From NCBI RefSeq assembly GCF_002095575.1, contig NZ_MLJJ01000027.1:1-50984 (forward strand): DNA of 50,984 nucleotides, in the 5' to 3' direction. The notes under the pieces are model-generated. The model did no database searches. It was not told where the DNA came from and saw only the letters and a program-made list of their open reading frames with translations. Position numbers and translations under genes: made by a program. The DNA comes from Pantoea septica. GTDB taxonomy: Bacteria > Pseudomonadota > Gammaproteobacteria > Enterobacterales > Enterobacteriaceae. Each line of letters begins with the position of its first letter. Within the stretch, counting starts at the first letter, position 1. This document shows positions 1 to 9,092 of this stretch, in pieces.

Positions 1-1672
1 TGAAAATCAGCGGCACCAGCGCAAAGCCCATCGCCAGCCCGGCCACCAGCAGGTTGCGCTGCTCATAGTGCGGCAGCCATTCTGCGGCGTCGCGCATCAG
101 AAAGGTCGGGACGATCAGCGTGCCCAGTGTCACGACCAGCAGCAGCGGCAGCAGCAGCATCACCTCGCGTCCCGGCTGGCGCCAGCGCGGCGGCAGATGT
201 CGGCTAAGCGCGCCGCAGATAAGCAGCGTGGCCGCCAGCGTCAGCGGCAGCAGCAAGACCCCGAGCAGCGCCTGACTGATATGCGGCGCCAGCCAGAGTC
301 CGGCGATAAGCCCGATCACCACGCTGGGCAGCGCGCCCATCATTTCAATCGCCGGCTTGACCCAGCGGCGCAGCCCTGGCGCCATAAACCAGGCGGTGTA
401 CATCGCGGCCGCCAGCGCCAGCGGCGTGGCGAACAGCAGCGACAGCGCCGCCGCTTTCAGCGTGCCGACGACCATCGGCATAAAGCTGAACTTAGCCTGA
501 TAGCTGTCTGCGGCGTTGGTGGACTGCCAGACCCAGTCCGGCGCGGGATAGTTTTCGTACCAGATTTTTTGCCAGAAGCTGCGCCAGCTGACGTCTGGCC
601 AGGGATTATCGATACGCAATACCTGCCAGCTTCCGGCACGCTCCAGCAGCAGCGCGTCGCCGCGCGGCGAGAAGGCAGCGCGCGTTACGCCGGGTGCCAG
701 CTGACGCTGCAGGATCGGGCCGGGCTGCTTGCTGGCGAACAGCTTCAGCGCGCCGTCAGGCTCCAGGGTGGCGAAGACGCGACGCTGCGGTTCCGTGATG
801 ACCGCTGCGGTCGGGCTGCTGTCGACGAAGGTGCGGATTTCATGCAGCCGCGGTCCTTCCGCGCCGGCGATAGCAAACCACTGCGTTACGCCGCGTCCAT
901 CCTGAATCAGCAAACTTCGCCCGCCCGCCAGCAGATTCAGGCTGCGCGGCGGCTGCGCCAGGGTTACGGTTTCGCGCAGGGTCGCACGCTCGTCGTCGAG
1001 CTGCCAGACGCGCAGCACATTGCCTTCGCTGGCATAAAGCAGATCCCCCTGCGGCGACAGCAGCAAATGGTCGGCATGCGCCTGCGGCAGATCGACCGTT
1101 CGCGGCGCCTGCTGAGATGCCAGCGTCAGGACGCTAACGCCCTTCTCGGTCAGCACGCCGATACGCCATTGCTTTTCATTCAGCGTCGCCAGCGCCATCG
1201 TTTTCACCGCGCCGCCAGGCAGGCTTAAAGGCGTATCCCCGAGCGGAAAGCGCCAGTCGCCCTCTGCGGGGAGCAGCAGCAGCAGCCCGCTTTGCGCGCT
1301 CAGCAACAGCGTGCGGCCATCGGCACTGCTCACCGCCTGCTGCGGCGTCGGACGCAGCATCAGCGGCGTTTCGGCGGGCTGGCCGTTAAGCGGAATAAAG
1401 CGCGCCGCACCGTCGCGTCCGATACGCCAGCCCCGATCGCCCTGATTACCGACCATCAGCGCGGGCTGGTTGTCCCATAGCTGCTGCGTGGCCTGCGTAT
1501 GAAGGCCCGGCGCCGCGAATAGCGGCAGTACCACCCAAATCAACCAGAAAAAGAGCAGCAGCATCAGCAGCAGAATAGCGATGCCGCAGGACGTGACCAT
1601 GCGCCGCGTAAAGCGATCGATAGCGCGGCGACGGCGGTCGCTGAAGTTGACGGGAATATGCTTTAGGCTCAT
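1..1672 (-). CDS. PstC-family phosphate ABC transporter permease with large periplasmic insert, partial
   Basis: Inner-membrane permease of an ABC importer, most like the PstC half of a phosphate transporter. The gene starts at ATG 1672 and runs off the left edge, so about 557 codons are visible. An N-terminal membrane segment (about residues 25-48) is followed by a periplasmic region of roughly 300 residues that ordinary PstC lacks. Then come the family stretch PDVSWRSFWQKIWYENY and the permease core with EMMGALPSVVIGLIAGLW. The last readable residues, GLAMGFALVPLIF, match the start of the permease loop that contacts the ATPase. It is divergent from ppk across 151 bp, so phosphate import sits beside polyphosphate metabolism. 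I found no convincing Pho box. The family is clear; the phosphate substrate is inferred. Confidence 0.8.
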   Translation of the reverse strand, partial: MSLKHIPVNFSDRRRRAIDRFTRRMVTSCGIAILLLMLLLFFWLIWVVLPLFAAPGLHTQATQQLWDNQPALMVGNQGDRGWRIGRDGAARFIPLNGQPAETPLMLRPTPQQAVSSADGRTLLLSAQSGLLLLLPAEGDWRFPLGDTPLSLPGGAVKTMALATLNEKQWRIGVLTEKGVSVLTLASQQAPRTVDLPQAHADHLLLSPQGDLLYASEGNVLRVWQLDDERATLRETVTLAQPPRSLNLLAGGRSLLIQDGRGVTQWFAIAGAEGPRLHEIRTFVDSSPTAAVITEPQRRVFATLEPDGALKLFASKQPGPILQRQLAPGVTRAAFSPRGDALLLERAGSWQVLRIDNPWPDVSWRSFWQKIWYENYPAPDWVWQSTNAADSYQAKFSFMPMVVGTLKAAALSLLFATPLALAAAMYTAWFMAPGLRRWVKPAIEMMGALPSVVIGLIAGLWLAPHISQALLGVLLLPLTLAATLLICGALSRHLPPRWRQPGREVMLLLPLLLVVTLGTLIVPTFLMRDAAEWLPHYEQRNLLVAGLAMGFALVPLIF

Positions 1673-1823
1673 GCGGCTCTGAATGAGATCGGTATTAAGC
1701 CGCTATGTTGCCCGTAGCTGGTTGATAAGACAACTATTGACGTTGGACAAGGTTGCCATACTCTCGCCATAATGATGATGGACACTGGTTCTTTAAGTCC
1801 TGCGAACGCGATATGGAGTCAGA

Positions 1824-3884
1824 ATGGGTCAGGAAAAGCTGTATATAGAAAAAGAATTAAGCTGGTTATCCTTCAACGAGCGCGTTTTACAGGAAGCGGC
1901 CGATAAAACCAACCCGCTGATCGAACGTATGCGTTTTCTGGGGATCTATTCCAATAACCTTGATGAGTTTTACAAGGTACGCTTTGCCGACCTTAAACGC
2001 CGCATCCTGATCGGCGAGGAGCAGGGATCGCCAGGCCTGCCGCGCCATCTGCTGAAAAAAATCCAGCAGCGCGTAATGAAGTCGGAACAGGAATTCGACG
2101 GCCTCTATAACGAACTGCTGCTGGAGCTGGCGCGCAATCAAATCTTTTTGATTAACGAACGCCAGCTTTCCGCCAACCAGCAGGTGTGGCTGCGTCACTA
2201 TTTCAAACACGAATTACGCCAGCACATCACGCCGATTCTGATTAATCACGACACCGATCTCACCGAGTTCCTGAAGGATGATTACACCTATCTGGCGGTG
2301 GAGATCATTCGCGGCGACGATATTCGCTATGCGCTGCTGGAGATCCCGTCTGATAAGGTTCCGCGCTTCATCAACCTGCCGGCTGAATCACCGCGCCGAC
2401 GCAAGCCGATGATCCTGCTGGACAATATTCTGCGCTACTGCCTCGACGATATCTTTAAAGGCTTCTTCGATTACGACGCGCTGAACGCCTATTCGATGAA
2501 GATGACGCGCGACGCGGAATACGATCTGGTGACGGAGATGGAGTCGAGCCTGCTGGAGCTGATGTCCTCTAGCCTGAAGCAGCGTCTGACCGCGGAGCCG
2601 GTGCGCTTCGTCTATCAGCGCGATATGCCGGACGCCATGGTGGAGCTGCTGCGCAATAAGCTGACCATATCCAACTACGACTCCATCGTGCCGGGCGGCC
2701 GCTACCATAACTTCAAAGACTTTATCGGCTTCCCGGACGTCGGCAAAAGCAACCTGGTCAACCGGCCGCTGCCGCAGATCCGTCACATCGGCTTTGACGG
2801 CTTCCGCAACGGCTTCGACGCCATTCGCGACCGCGATATTCTGCTCTATTACCCCTATCACACCTTTGAGCATGTGCTGGAGCTGCTGCGTCAGGCTTCC
2901 TTCGATCCAAGCGTGCTGGCGATCAAAATCAACATCTATCGCGTGGCGAAGCGCTCGCGCATCATGGATGCGATGATACACGCCGCCTATAACGGCAAAA
3001 AAGTCACCGTGGTGGTGGAGCTGCAGGCGCGCTTCGACGAAGAGGCGAATATTTCGTGGGCCAAACGCTTAACCGAAGCGGGCGTGCACGTTATTTTCTC
3101 CGCGCCGGGGCTGAAAATTCACGCCAAGCTGTTCCTGATCTCGCGCCGGGAAGGCGACGAAGTGGTGCGCTACGCCCATATCGGCACCGGCAACTTCAAT
3201 GAGAAAACCGCGCGCCTCTATACCGACTATTCGCTGCTCACCGCCGATGCGCGCATCACCAACGAAGTGCGCCGGGTGTTTAACTTTATCGAGAATCCCT
3301 ATCGCCCGGTGAGCTTCGAGCACCTGATGGTCTCGCCGCAAAACTCGCGCCAGATGCTTTATCAGCTGGTTGATGCGGAAATCGCCAATGCGCAGCAGGG
3401 TCGACCGTGTGGGATTACGCTGAAAATTAACAACCTGGTGGATAACGGTCTGGTCGATCGCCTCTACGCGGCGTCGGGCGCAGGCGTGAAGGTAAATCTA
3501 CTGGTGCGCGGCATGTGCTCGCTGATCCCGGACTTGCCCGGTATCAGCGAAAATATCCGCGTGATCAGTATCGTTGATCGCTATCTTGAGCACGATCGCG
3601 TCTATATTTTCGAAAATGGCGGCGACAAAAAAGTCTTCCTTTCTTCCGCTGACTGGATGACGCGCAACATCGATCATCGCATCGAAGTGGCGGTATCGAT
3701 CCTCGATCCGCGCGTGAAGCAACGCATTCTGGACATTATCGCTATTCTGTTTAGTGATACGGTGAAAGCGCGTATCGTTGATAAAGAGTTGGGGAACCGC
3801 TATGTTCCGCGCGGCAATCGTCGTAAGGTCCGCTCTCAACTGGCGATTTATGATTACATCAAGAAACTGGAACAGCCTGAATAA
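1824..3884 (+). CDS. ppk: Polyphosphate kinase 1
   Basis: Reversibly transfers the ATP gamma-phosphate onto inorganic polyphosphate; in E. coli it is peripheral on the inner membrane. The protein has 686 residues (E. coli 688). It opens with the family N-terminus ([19 protein letters not shown]) and ends in two phospholipase-D-like domains. The histidine of KIHAKLFLI is residue 433, equivalent to the autophosphorylated histidine of E. coli PPK. The [17 protein letters not shown] stretch is also intact. A GGAG ribosome-binding site lies just upstream of ATG 1824. ppx begins three bases after the stop codon, so the two form one operon. Confidence 0.98.
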   Translation: MGQEKLYIEKELSWLSFNERVLQEAADKTNPLIERMRFLGIYSNNLDEFYKVRFADLKRRILIGEEQGSPGLPRHLLKKIQQRVMKSEQEFDGLYNELLLELARNQIFLINERQLSANQQVWLRHYFKHELRQHITPILINHDTDLTEFLKDDYTYLAVEIIRGDDIRYALLEIPSDKVPRFINLPAESPRRRKPMILLDNILRYCLDDIFKGFFDYDALNAYSMKMTRDAEYDLVTEMESSLLELMSSSLKQRLTAEPVRFVYQRDMPDAMVELLRNKLTISNYDSIVPGGRYHNFKDFIGFPDVGKSNLVNRPLPQIRHIGFDGFRNGFDAIRDRDILLYYPYHTFEHVLELLRQASFDPSVLAIKINIYRVAKRSRIMDAMIHAAYNGKKVTVVVELQARFDEEANISWAKRLTEAGVHVIFSAPGLKIHAKLFLISRREGDEVVRYAHIGTGNFNEKTARLYTDYSLLTADARITNEVRRVFNFIENPYRPVSFEHLMVSPQNSRQMLYQLVDAEIANAQQGRPCGITLKINNLVDNGLVDRLYAASGAGVKVNLLVRGMCSLIPDLPGISENIRVISIVDRYLEHDRVYIFENGGDKKVFLSSADWMTRNIDHRIEVAVSILDPRVKQRILDIIAILFSDTVKARIVDKELGNRYVPRGNRRKVRSQLAIYDYIKKLEQPE

Positions 3885-3887
3885 TCT

Positions 3888-5414
3888 ATGCCCATTTCTC
3901 ATAAAAGTACGCCGAGACCGCAAGAATTTGCGGCAATCGATCTTGGCTCAAACAGCTTTCATATGGTCATTGCGCGCGTGGTGGATGGCGCATTGCAGGT
4001 GCTTGGCCGTCTGAAGCAGCGCGTGCATCTGGCTGACGGTCTCGACAGCAAGAATCGCCTGAGCGAAGAGGCGATAGAGCGCGGGCTGAGCTGCCTGGCG
4101 CTGTTTGCCGAGCGGTTGCAGGGCTTCAGCGCCAGCAACGTCACCATTGTCGGCACCCACACGCTGCGTCAGGCGGTGAACGCGGAAGAGTTTCTGCGGC
4201 GCGCGGCCGAAGTGATCCCCTATCCTATTGAGGTGATTTCCGGCCATGAAGAGGCGCGCCTGATTTTTATGGGCGTCGAACATACCCAGCCGGAAAAAGG
4301 CCGCAAGCTGGTGATCGACATCGGCGGCGGATCGACCGAACTGGTGATCGGCGAGAACTTCGAACCGCAGCTGGTCGAGAGCCGCCGCATGGGCTGCGTC
4401 AGTTTCGCCCAGCTCTACTTCCCTAACGGCGAGATCAGCCGCGAAAATTTCCGCCGCGCGCGTCTGGCGGCGACGCAGAAGCTGGAGACGCTGGCGTGGC
4501 AGTATCGCCTGCACGGCTGGCAGTACGCGCTGGGCGCGTCGGGCACCATTAAGGCGGCGTGCGAAGTGCTGCTGGCGATGGGCGAGAAAGAGAAAATGAT
4601 CACGCCGGAGCGGCTGGATATGCTCTACGACGAGGTGATGAAGCATAAATCTTTCAGCGCGCTGAGCCTGCCGGGTCTTTCTGAAGAGCGTAAATCGGTA
4701 TTCGTGCCGGGTCTGGCCATTATCTGCGGCGTGTTCGACGCGCTGGCGATCCGCGAGCTGCGCCTCTCGGACGGCGCGCTGCGCGAAGGCGTGCTTTATG
4801 AGATGGAGGGCCGCTTCCGCCATCAGGATATTCGCAGCCGAACGGCGCAGAGCCTGGCGAACCATTATGCGATCGATAATGATCAGGCGCGTCGCGTGCT
4901 GGACACCACCGATCAGCTCTATCTGCAGTGGCGCGATCAAAATCCTAAGCTGGCGAACCCGCAGCTGGCGGCGCTGCTGAAGTGGGCGGCGATGCTGCAC
5001 GAAGTGGGCCTCACCATTAACCACAGCGGCATGCAGCGCCACTCCGCCTACATCCTGCAAAACACCAATTTGCCTGGTTTTAACCAGGATCAGCAAACGC
5101 TGCTGGCGGCGCTGGTACGCTTTCATCGCAAAGCCGTCAAGGTCGAGGATCTGCCGCGCGTGACGCTGTTCAAGAAAAAACAGTTTCTGCCGCTGCTGTT
5201 CCTGCTGCGCCTTGGCACCTTGCTCAACAATCAGCGTCAGGCGACTACGCGTCCCGACTCGCTTAAGCTGACCACCGACGATGGCCACTGGACGCTGACG
5301 TTCCCGGCGGGCTATTTCAGCCAGAATAACCTGGTGCAGCTCGATCTGGAGCGTGAGCAGACCTACTGGACCGAGGTCACCGGCTGGAAGCTGACGCTGG
5401 AAGAAGAGGCCTGA
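3888..5414 (+). CDS. ppx: Exopolyphosphatase
   Basis: Removes terminal phosphates processively from polyphosphate and has the Ppx/GppA fold. The protein has 508 residues (E. coli about 513). The N-terminus carries the phosphate-binding motif [14 protein letters not shown], the central [14 protein letters not shown] repeats the actin-like phosphate loop, and the C-terminal half holds the HD-like helical region ([20 protein letters not shown]). It starts three bases after the ppk stop with no independent promoter visible, as in E. coli, so synthesis and degradation of polyphosphate are co-expressed. Confidence 0.98.
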   Translation: MPISHKSTPRPQEFAAIDLGSNSFHMVIARVVDGALQVLGRLKQRVHLADGLDSKNRLSEEAIERGLSCLALFAERLQGFSASNVTIVGTHTLRQAVNAEEFLRRAAEVIPYPIEVISGHEEARLIFMGVEHTQPEKGRKLVIDIGGGSTELVIGENFEPQLVESRRMGCVSFAQLYFPNGEISRENFRRARLAATQKLETLAWQYRLHGWQYALGASGTIKAACEVLLAMGEKEKMITPERLDMLYDEVMKHKSFSALSLPGLSEERKSVFVPGLAIICGVFDALAIRELRLSDGALREGVLYEMEGRFRHQDIRSRTAQSLANHYAIDNDQARRVLDTTDQLYLQWRDQNPKLANPQLAALLKWAAMLHEVGLTINHSGMQRHSAYILQNTNLPGFNQDQQTLLAALVRFHRKAVKVEDLPRVTLFKKKQFLPLLFLLRLGTLLNNQRQATTRPDSLKLTTDDGHWTLTFPAGYFSQNNLVQLDLEREQTYWTEVTGWKLTLEEEA

Positions 5415-5452
5415 GATGATGGGCGCCTGCGCCCCTCTGATAAAAGCGAACC

Positions 5453-6046
5453 ATGATTAAAGAAAACTATTTTGCCGAAACCTATGGCCTGACGCCGACC
5501 CACTCTGAAGTGCTGGCGGCGCTGCGGCATCTGAATCCAGGCAAAGCGCTGGATCTCGGCTGCGGCAACGGCCGCAACAGCCTGTTTCTGAGCCAGAACG
5601 GCTTTGACGTCACCGCCTGGGATCACAATCCCGCCAGTCTGGCGCGTCTGGAGCAGATCGTCGCTCAGGAAGGCATTACCAATATTCATACCGAGCAGCG
5701 CGACCTCAACCAGACGCGTTTTAACGGCGGCTACACCTTCGTGCTCTCCACCGTGGTGATGATGTTCCTGCAGCCGGAGACCATTCCGCAACTGATCGCC
5801 GATATGCAGGCGAGCACGGTAAGAGACGGGCATAACCTGATTGTCGCGGCGATGAGCACCGATGATTACCCCTGTCCGCTTGCGTTCCCCTTTACCTTTA
5901 AATCGGGCGAGCTGAGCCACTACTACCGCAACTGGCACATCCTGAAATATAACGAACACGTCGGCCAGCTCCATAAGCGCGACGAACAGGGCAACCGTAT
6001 CAGCTGCCGCTTTGCCACGCTGCTGGCGCAAAAAGCGAGCCTGTAA
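5453..6046 (+). CDS. tehB: TehB-family SAM-dependent methyltransferase (tellurite resistance)
   Basis: Cytoplasmic methyltransferase of the TehB family, linked in E. coli to tellurite and selenite detoxification by methylation. The length, 197 residues, equals E. coli TehB. The SAM-binding motif I reads ALDLGCGNGRNSLFLS (residues about 32-47), and VVMMFLQPETIPQLI follows as the motif IV/V region. It lies 38 bp after ppx, so it could be read from the ppk-ppx operon, and it is followed by a hairpin terminator. There is no tehA next to it, so an alternative substrate is possible. Confidence 0.93.
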   Translation: MIKENYFAETYGLTPTHSEVLAALRHLNPGKALDLGCGNGRNSLFLSQNGFDVTAWDHNPASLARLEQIVAQEGITNIHTEQRDLNQTRFNGGYTFVLSTVVMMFLQPETIPQLIADMQASTVRDGHNLIVAAMSTDDYPCPLAFPFTFKSGELSHYYRNWHILKYNEHVGQLHKRDEQGNRISCRFATLLAQKASL

Positions 6047-6050
6047 AGCC

Positions 6051-6087
6051 GGGGCTGCGCACGCGGCCCCTTTAACCTGCTCTTTTT
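6051..6087 (+). terminator. Probable rho-independent terminator after tehB
   Basis: GGGGC and GCCCC arms (6051-6055 and 6066-6070) enclose a ten-base loop. A run of seven T's follows a few bases later near 6082. The spacing between stem and T run is loose, so strength is uncertain. Confidence 0.5.
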
Positions 6088-6168
6088 TTAATCATTGATT
6101 GATTTCGACGCAGCGTTATGACTAAATGTTGCCATCGCCCAAAAGGGTCATTACAGGAAACACCTCGC

Positions 6169-6360
6169 GTGAACAGCGCCATCCCTTCCCGAAGACGAGC
6201 CAAAACCAGTTCCTTTACCCGGATCGTTTTACTGATTAGCTTTATTATTCTTTTCAGCCGCCTGATTTTTATCCTGCCTGCCGCTTTTGAACATCATCAG
6301 CAAAAAAAAGCTGCGCCGGACGCCGCCCCGCTGAGCACCGCTATCCGCGACAGCCGTTAA
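6169..6360 (+). CDS. yfgG: YfgG family small membrane protein (DUF2633)
   Basis: Small single-pass membrane protein matching E. coli YfgG in the core RIVLLISFI and in a downstream HHQQKK stretch. E. coli YfgG has been implicated in metal (nickel/cobalt) stress, but its mechanism is unknown. I prefer the GTG start at 6169, which gives 63 residues, the E. coli length, and is preceded by AGGAAA at a workable spacing. An in-frame ATG at 6118 would add 17 residues with no similarity. Residues about 20-37 form the membrane helix. It sits between tehB and mgtE, close to its E. coli neighbourhood beside ppx and guaA. Confidence 0.8.
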   Translation: MNSAIPSRRRAKTSSFTRIVLLISFIILFSRLIFILPAAFEHHQQKKAAPDAAPLSTAIRDSR

Positions 6361-6483
6361 CCTTTTATGTCCTTTGCCTCTTCCAGCTCAACGCTGTCTG
6401 AATAACCGCGTCTTTTTTTGCGTCCTTTTGCGAGGCGAAACGCTACACTTCGTGCTGTAACTTTCAGACACAAAGGACTCGTT

Positions 6484-7917
6484 ATGTCTGCCTCGCATAC
6501 TCAACGTTTAAGTGAAATTCGTCATCGCATTCTGACGCTGCTGCTCAGTGAGCCGGATCTGGTGGACGCGCTGCTGGAGAAATCCGGCGATCGCAGCCCT
6601 GAACAGCAACGTGAAAATGCGGCGCGCCAGGCTGCGCTGGAGCAGGATATCGCTCAGCTGCACGCAGCGGATTTAGCCGATATCCTCGAAGCGCTGCCCG
6701 AAGAGGCGCGCCAGGCGCTGTGGCGTCTGGTGCCCGTCGCGAAACGCGGCCATGTGCTGGTCGAAGCGTCGGAAACCGTCTGGGCCAGCCTGACGGAAGA
6801 GATGAGCGACCGCGACATCCTGCGCGCCATCGAGCCGCTCGATATTGACGATCAGGTGTGGCTGGCGCGCTATTTGCCGCGCGATCTGACTGGCCGTCTG
6901 CTCGCCTCGCTGGAGCCTGGCCAGCGCGCACGCGTGCTCAGCGTGGTCGATTTCGATCGCGATCGCGTCGGGCGCATTATGGATTTCAATATCCTGACGG
7001 TGCGCGCCGACGTCACCCTGGCGACGGTGCAGCGCTATCTGCGCCACCGAAAAAGCATGCCGAACGGCACAGACAAGATTTTCATCACCGATGATGACAA
7101 CCTGCTGCTGGGCGAACTCTCACTGACCGATATTCTGCTCAATAAGCCGAAAAAGCGCGTCGAGAAGGTGATGAACACCTCGCCCACCACCTTTCAGCTC
7201 AACGACAAAGCCGAAGACGCGGCGGGCGCCTTTGAGCGCTATAACCTTATCTCCGCCGCGGTCATCGACGCCAAAGGCAAGCTGATTGGACGCGTCACCA
7301 TTGAGGACGTGGTCGACCTGGTCAACGAAGAGAATGAGAGCAATATTCGCCGCATGGGCGGCATCAGTCAGGAAGAGGATGTGTTCGCGCCGGTGCGCAA
7401 AGCGGTGCGCCGCCGCTGGGCCTGGCTGGCGATCAATCTCTGCACCGCCTTTATCGCGTCGCGCGTTATCGGGTTGTTTGAAGATACCATCTCGCAGCTG
7501 GTGGCGCTGGCAACGCTGATGCCGATTGTCGCCGGCATCGGCGGGAATACCGGCAACCAGACCATTACCATGATTGTGCGCGCGCTGGCGCTGCATCAGG
7601 TTGAACCGGGCAACTTCTCTTTTTTGATTGCGCGCGAGCTGGGCGTGGCGCTGCTTAACGGCCTGTTCTGGGGCGGTACCATGGGGCTGATCACCTGGCT
7701 GATGTATGACAACCTGGAGCTGGGCGGCGTCATGATGCTGGCGATGGTGCTTAATCTGCTGCTGGCGGCGCTAATGGGGGTCTTGATCCCGCTGATTATG
7801 ACCAAACTGAAGCGCGACCCGGCGGTAGGCTCCAGCGTGCTGATTACCGCCATTACCGATACCGGCGGCTTCTTTATTTTCCTTGGTCTGGCGACGCTGT
7901 TTCTGCTCCATCACTGA
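6484..7917 (+). CDS. mgtE: Magnesium transporter MgtE
   Basis: Mg2+ channel/transporter of the inner membrane, gated by cytosolic magnesium. The 477 residues show the family order: an N-terminal helical MgtE_N domain (about 25-130), two CBS domains (about 140-260, with FITDDDNLLLGELSLTDIL and AAVIDAKGKLIGRVTIEDVV), and a five-helix pore from about residue 315 on. The pore includes the signature PIVAGIGGNTGNQTITMIVR. ATG 6484 is chosen because it has AAAGGA upstream and begins at the conserved N-domain; an upstream in-frame ATG at 6418 adds unrelated residues. The 3' end overlaps the convergent gene at 7911 by seven bases. Confidence 0.95.
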   Translation: MSASHTQRLSEIRHRILTLLLSEPDLVDALLEKSGDRSPEQQRENAARQAALEQDIAQLHAADLADILEALPEEARQALWRLVPVAKRGHVLVEASETVWASLTEEMSDRDILRAIEPLDIDDQVWLARYLPRDLTGRLLASLEPGQRARVLSVVDFDRDRVGRIMDFNILTVRADVTLATVQRYLRHRKSMPNGTDKIFITDDDNLLLGELSLTDILLNKPKKRVEKVMNTSPTTFQLNDKAEDAAGAFERYNLISAAVIDAKGKLIGRVTIEDVVDLVNEENESNIRRMGGISQEEDVFAPVRKAVRRRWAWLAINLCTAFIASRVIGLFEDTISQLVALATLMPIVAGIGGNTGNQTITMIVRALALHQVEPGNFSFLIARELGVALLNGLFWGGTMGLITWLMYDNLELGGVMMLAMVLNLLLAALMGVLIPLIMTKLKRDPAVGSSVLITAITDTGGFFIFLGLATLFLLHH

Positions 7918-8435
7918 TTGCCGACGTCAGCGGCGGAGGCGAGGCAGTGCGCATAGCGCTGCATCGCCTGCTGCAGGTTGAGCCGCAGCGTTACCTGCGC
8001 CAGGTCGCGCGTCCCGGCGGGAATAGCATAGCTGCCGCGCTGCGCCAGCCATTCCAGCAGGTCCGCCAGATGCCAGAGCGCGGTTTTGCCGTCGTGCACC
8101 GGCTGCGGAAAGTGCGGGCTGTGGCTCAGCATCAGCTTGCGCATATTCTGGCGAGAAACGCCGATGATGTCGGCTACGTCGGTCAGGCCGACAAAATCGG
8201 GCGCCGCTTCGATAAGCTGCGCGTCTGGTACCGCGCTCTGCACATGCTGGATGGCGCTCAGCACCGCCCGCTTCGCGCTGGATGACTCGCGGGTAAACTC
8301 CAGCGCCACTTTTCCCGGCACGCCCAGCCCCACCAGCGCGTCGTCGCACCCTGCTTCAACAAGCCGTTGCAGCAGCGCCTCTTCCGGTAAAGCAGGTTTT
8401 GGCAGCTGAAAACGCAGCGTAAAAATATATTCCAT
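7911..8435 (-). CDS. HTH DNA-binding protein, putative antitoxin of a two-gene module
   Basis: A 174-residue protein that begins with a beta-rich segment (MEYIFTLRFQL) and a conserved AGCDDALVGLGVPGKVALEF stretch, followed by a helix-turn-helix at about residues 84-103 (LTDVADIIGVSRQNMRKLML). The closing WHLADLLEWL helix is typical of a widespread family found next to a small cysteine-rich partner. It starts at 8435 with AAGGAG upstream, nine bases after the stop of the 83-residue gene, so the two are co-transcribed. By analogy with HicAB-type pairs it is probably the antitoxin and autoregulator. That role is inferred, not shown. Confidence 0.65.
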   Translation of the reverse strand: MEYIFTLRFQLPKPALPEEALLQRLVEAGCDDALVGLGVPGKVALEFTRESSSAKRAVLSAIQHVQSAVPDAQLIEAAPDFVGLTDVADIIGVSRQNMRKLMLSHSPHFPQPVHDGKTALWHLADLLEWLAQRGSYAIPAGTRDLAQVTLRLNLQQAMQRYAHCLASAADVGNQ

Positions 8436-8444
8436 GATTGCTCC

Positions 8445-8696
8445 TTAGTGCAGTTTGCGCACCGCGATACATCTGTCGACCACCCGGCGCAGCGCACGCG
8501 CATGGTTAAATGCATTTCGCGGCGTGCTCCAGATCACGCTGATGCAAAACTCTCCGCAGCGGCATGCCGCCGAATGCGTAGAACAATACATTTTGCCCCA
8601 GCCATGATGTCCCATCGTTACTATCTGCCAGCCGTAGGCTTCAGCATGGCGCAGCGCCGCCTCGATCCCTTTATCTGGATGCCGTCTTCTTTCCAT
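8445..8696 (-). CDS. Small HicA-like protein, putative toxin
   Basis: An 83-residue basic protein with an N-terminal helix, GWQIV, then GHHGWGKMYC, which resembles the glycine-histidine loop of HicA-type mRNA interferases. Cysteines at 38, 45, 47 and 51 (YCSTHSAACRCGEFC) could bind metal. The end reads WSTPRNAFNHARALRRVVD. It is the first gene of a two-gene operon with the HTH gene, under a promoter overlapped by a perfect palindrome. Gene size, order and operator fit a type II toxin-antitoxin module. The HicA resemblance is my reading of the motif; this family may be distinct. Confidence 0.6.
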   Translation of the reverse strand: MERRRHPDKGIEAALRHAEAYGWQIVTMGHHGWGKMYCSTHSAACRCGEFCISVIWSTPRNAFNHARALRRVVDRCIAVRKLH

Positions 8697-8704
8697 TTGC
8701 CTGT

Positions 8705-8741
8705 ACCTTAAGCCGACTTTATTTTGTTGTCAAATGACAAC
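8705..8741 (-). promoter_or_regulatory. Promoter with palindromic operator of the TA-like operon
   Basis: On the minus strand a consensus -35 TTGACA (8728-8733) and a -10 TAAGGT (8705-8710) are 17 bp apart. A perfect palindrome, GTTGTCA-AA-TGACAAC (8726-8741), covers the -35 box. The start codon at 8696 follows the -10 closely, so the leader is very short. The layout suits autorepression by the HTH partner. Confidence 0.6.
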
Positions 8742-8892
8742 CTGACCGGAAAAATATTGCCTGTAGCGCAGCATGCCTGAAGCGATTTTATTCGGGAAAT
8801 TTCAGGGAAAAGCATGGAAGAGGCGCCGCAAAAAATGTTATGCAGAGGCGCGTGGCGCGCCCTACACTTCCTTAAAACCCAAGGAGAAAAGC

Positions 8893-9072
8893 ATGTTTAA
8901 ACCCGATGATTTTGTGCAGTCTAAAACCGGCGGCCCGAAGATGCTGGTGCTGCGCGTGGAAGGCGAGACGTTGTGGTGCGCGCGCGTCGATGACGCGACG
9001 AAAAAAGAGATTGAGGTCAAGGCCGACAGCGTCAACCTCTACCATGAAGAGGGCGATTTCGGCGTTTGCTGA
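8893..9072 (+). CDS. DUF2158 (YodC-like) small protein
   Basis: A 59-residue protein from ATG 8893, with a strong AAGGAG ribosome-binding site at 8881-8886. The N-terminal pattern (FKPDDFVQSKTGGPKMLVLRV) matches the DUF2158 family: a charged start, a TGGP turn and alternating beta strands, as in E. coli YodC. It resembles a small SH3-like barrel. Its function is unknown. It is a single gene, convergent with the DUF3750 gene, with a shared hairpin over both stop codons. Confidence 0.75.
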   Translation: MFKPDDFVQSKTGGPKMLVLRVEGETLWCARVDDATKKEIEVKADSVNLYHEEGDFGVC

Positions 9073-9092
9073 CGCCTGCGCCGGGCGTCAGC
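9068..9092. terminator. Hairpin over convergent stop codons
   Basis: A perfect nine-base stem GCTGACGCC / GGCGTCAGC with a seven-base loop spans the stops of the DUF2158 and DUF3750 genes. There is no T run on either side, so termination could be weak or could rely on another mechanism. Confidence 0.4.

Noticed and set aside
1673..1823. Pho box between the PstC-like gene and ppk
   Set aside because: TTGTC half-sites occur but not at the 11-bp spacing of Pho box repeats.
3948..5288. 446-codon open frame on the minus strand opposite ppx
   Set aside because: It lies fully antisense to a conserved gene and has the arginine, glutamine and leucine bias of GC-rich shadow frames, with no family motif.
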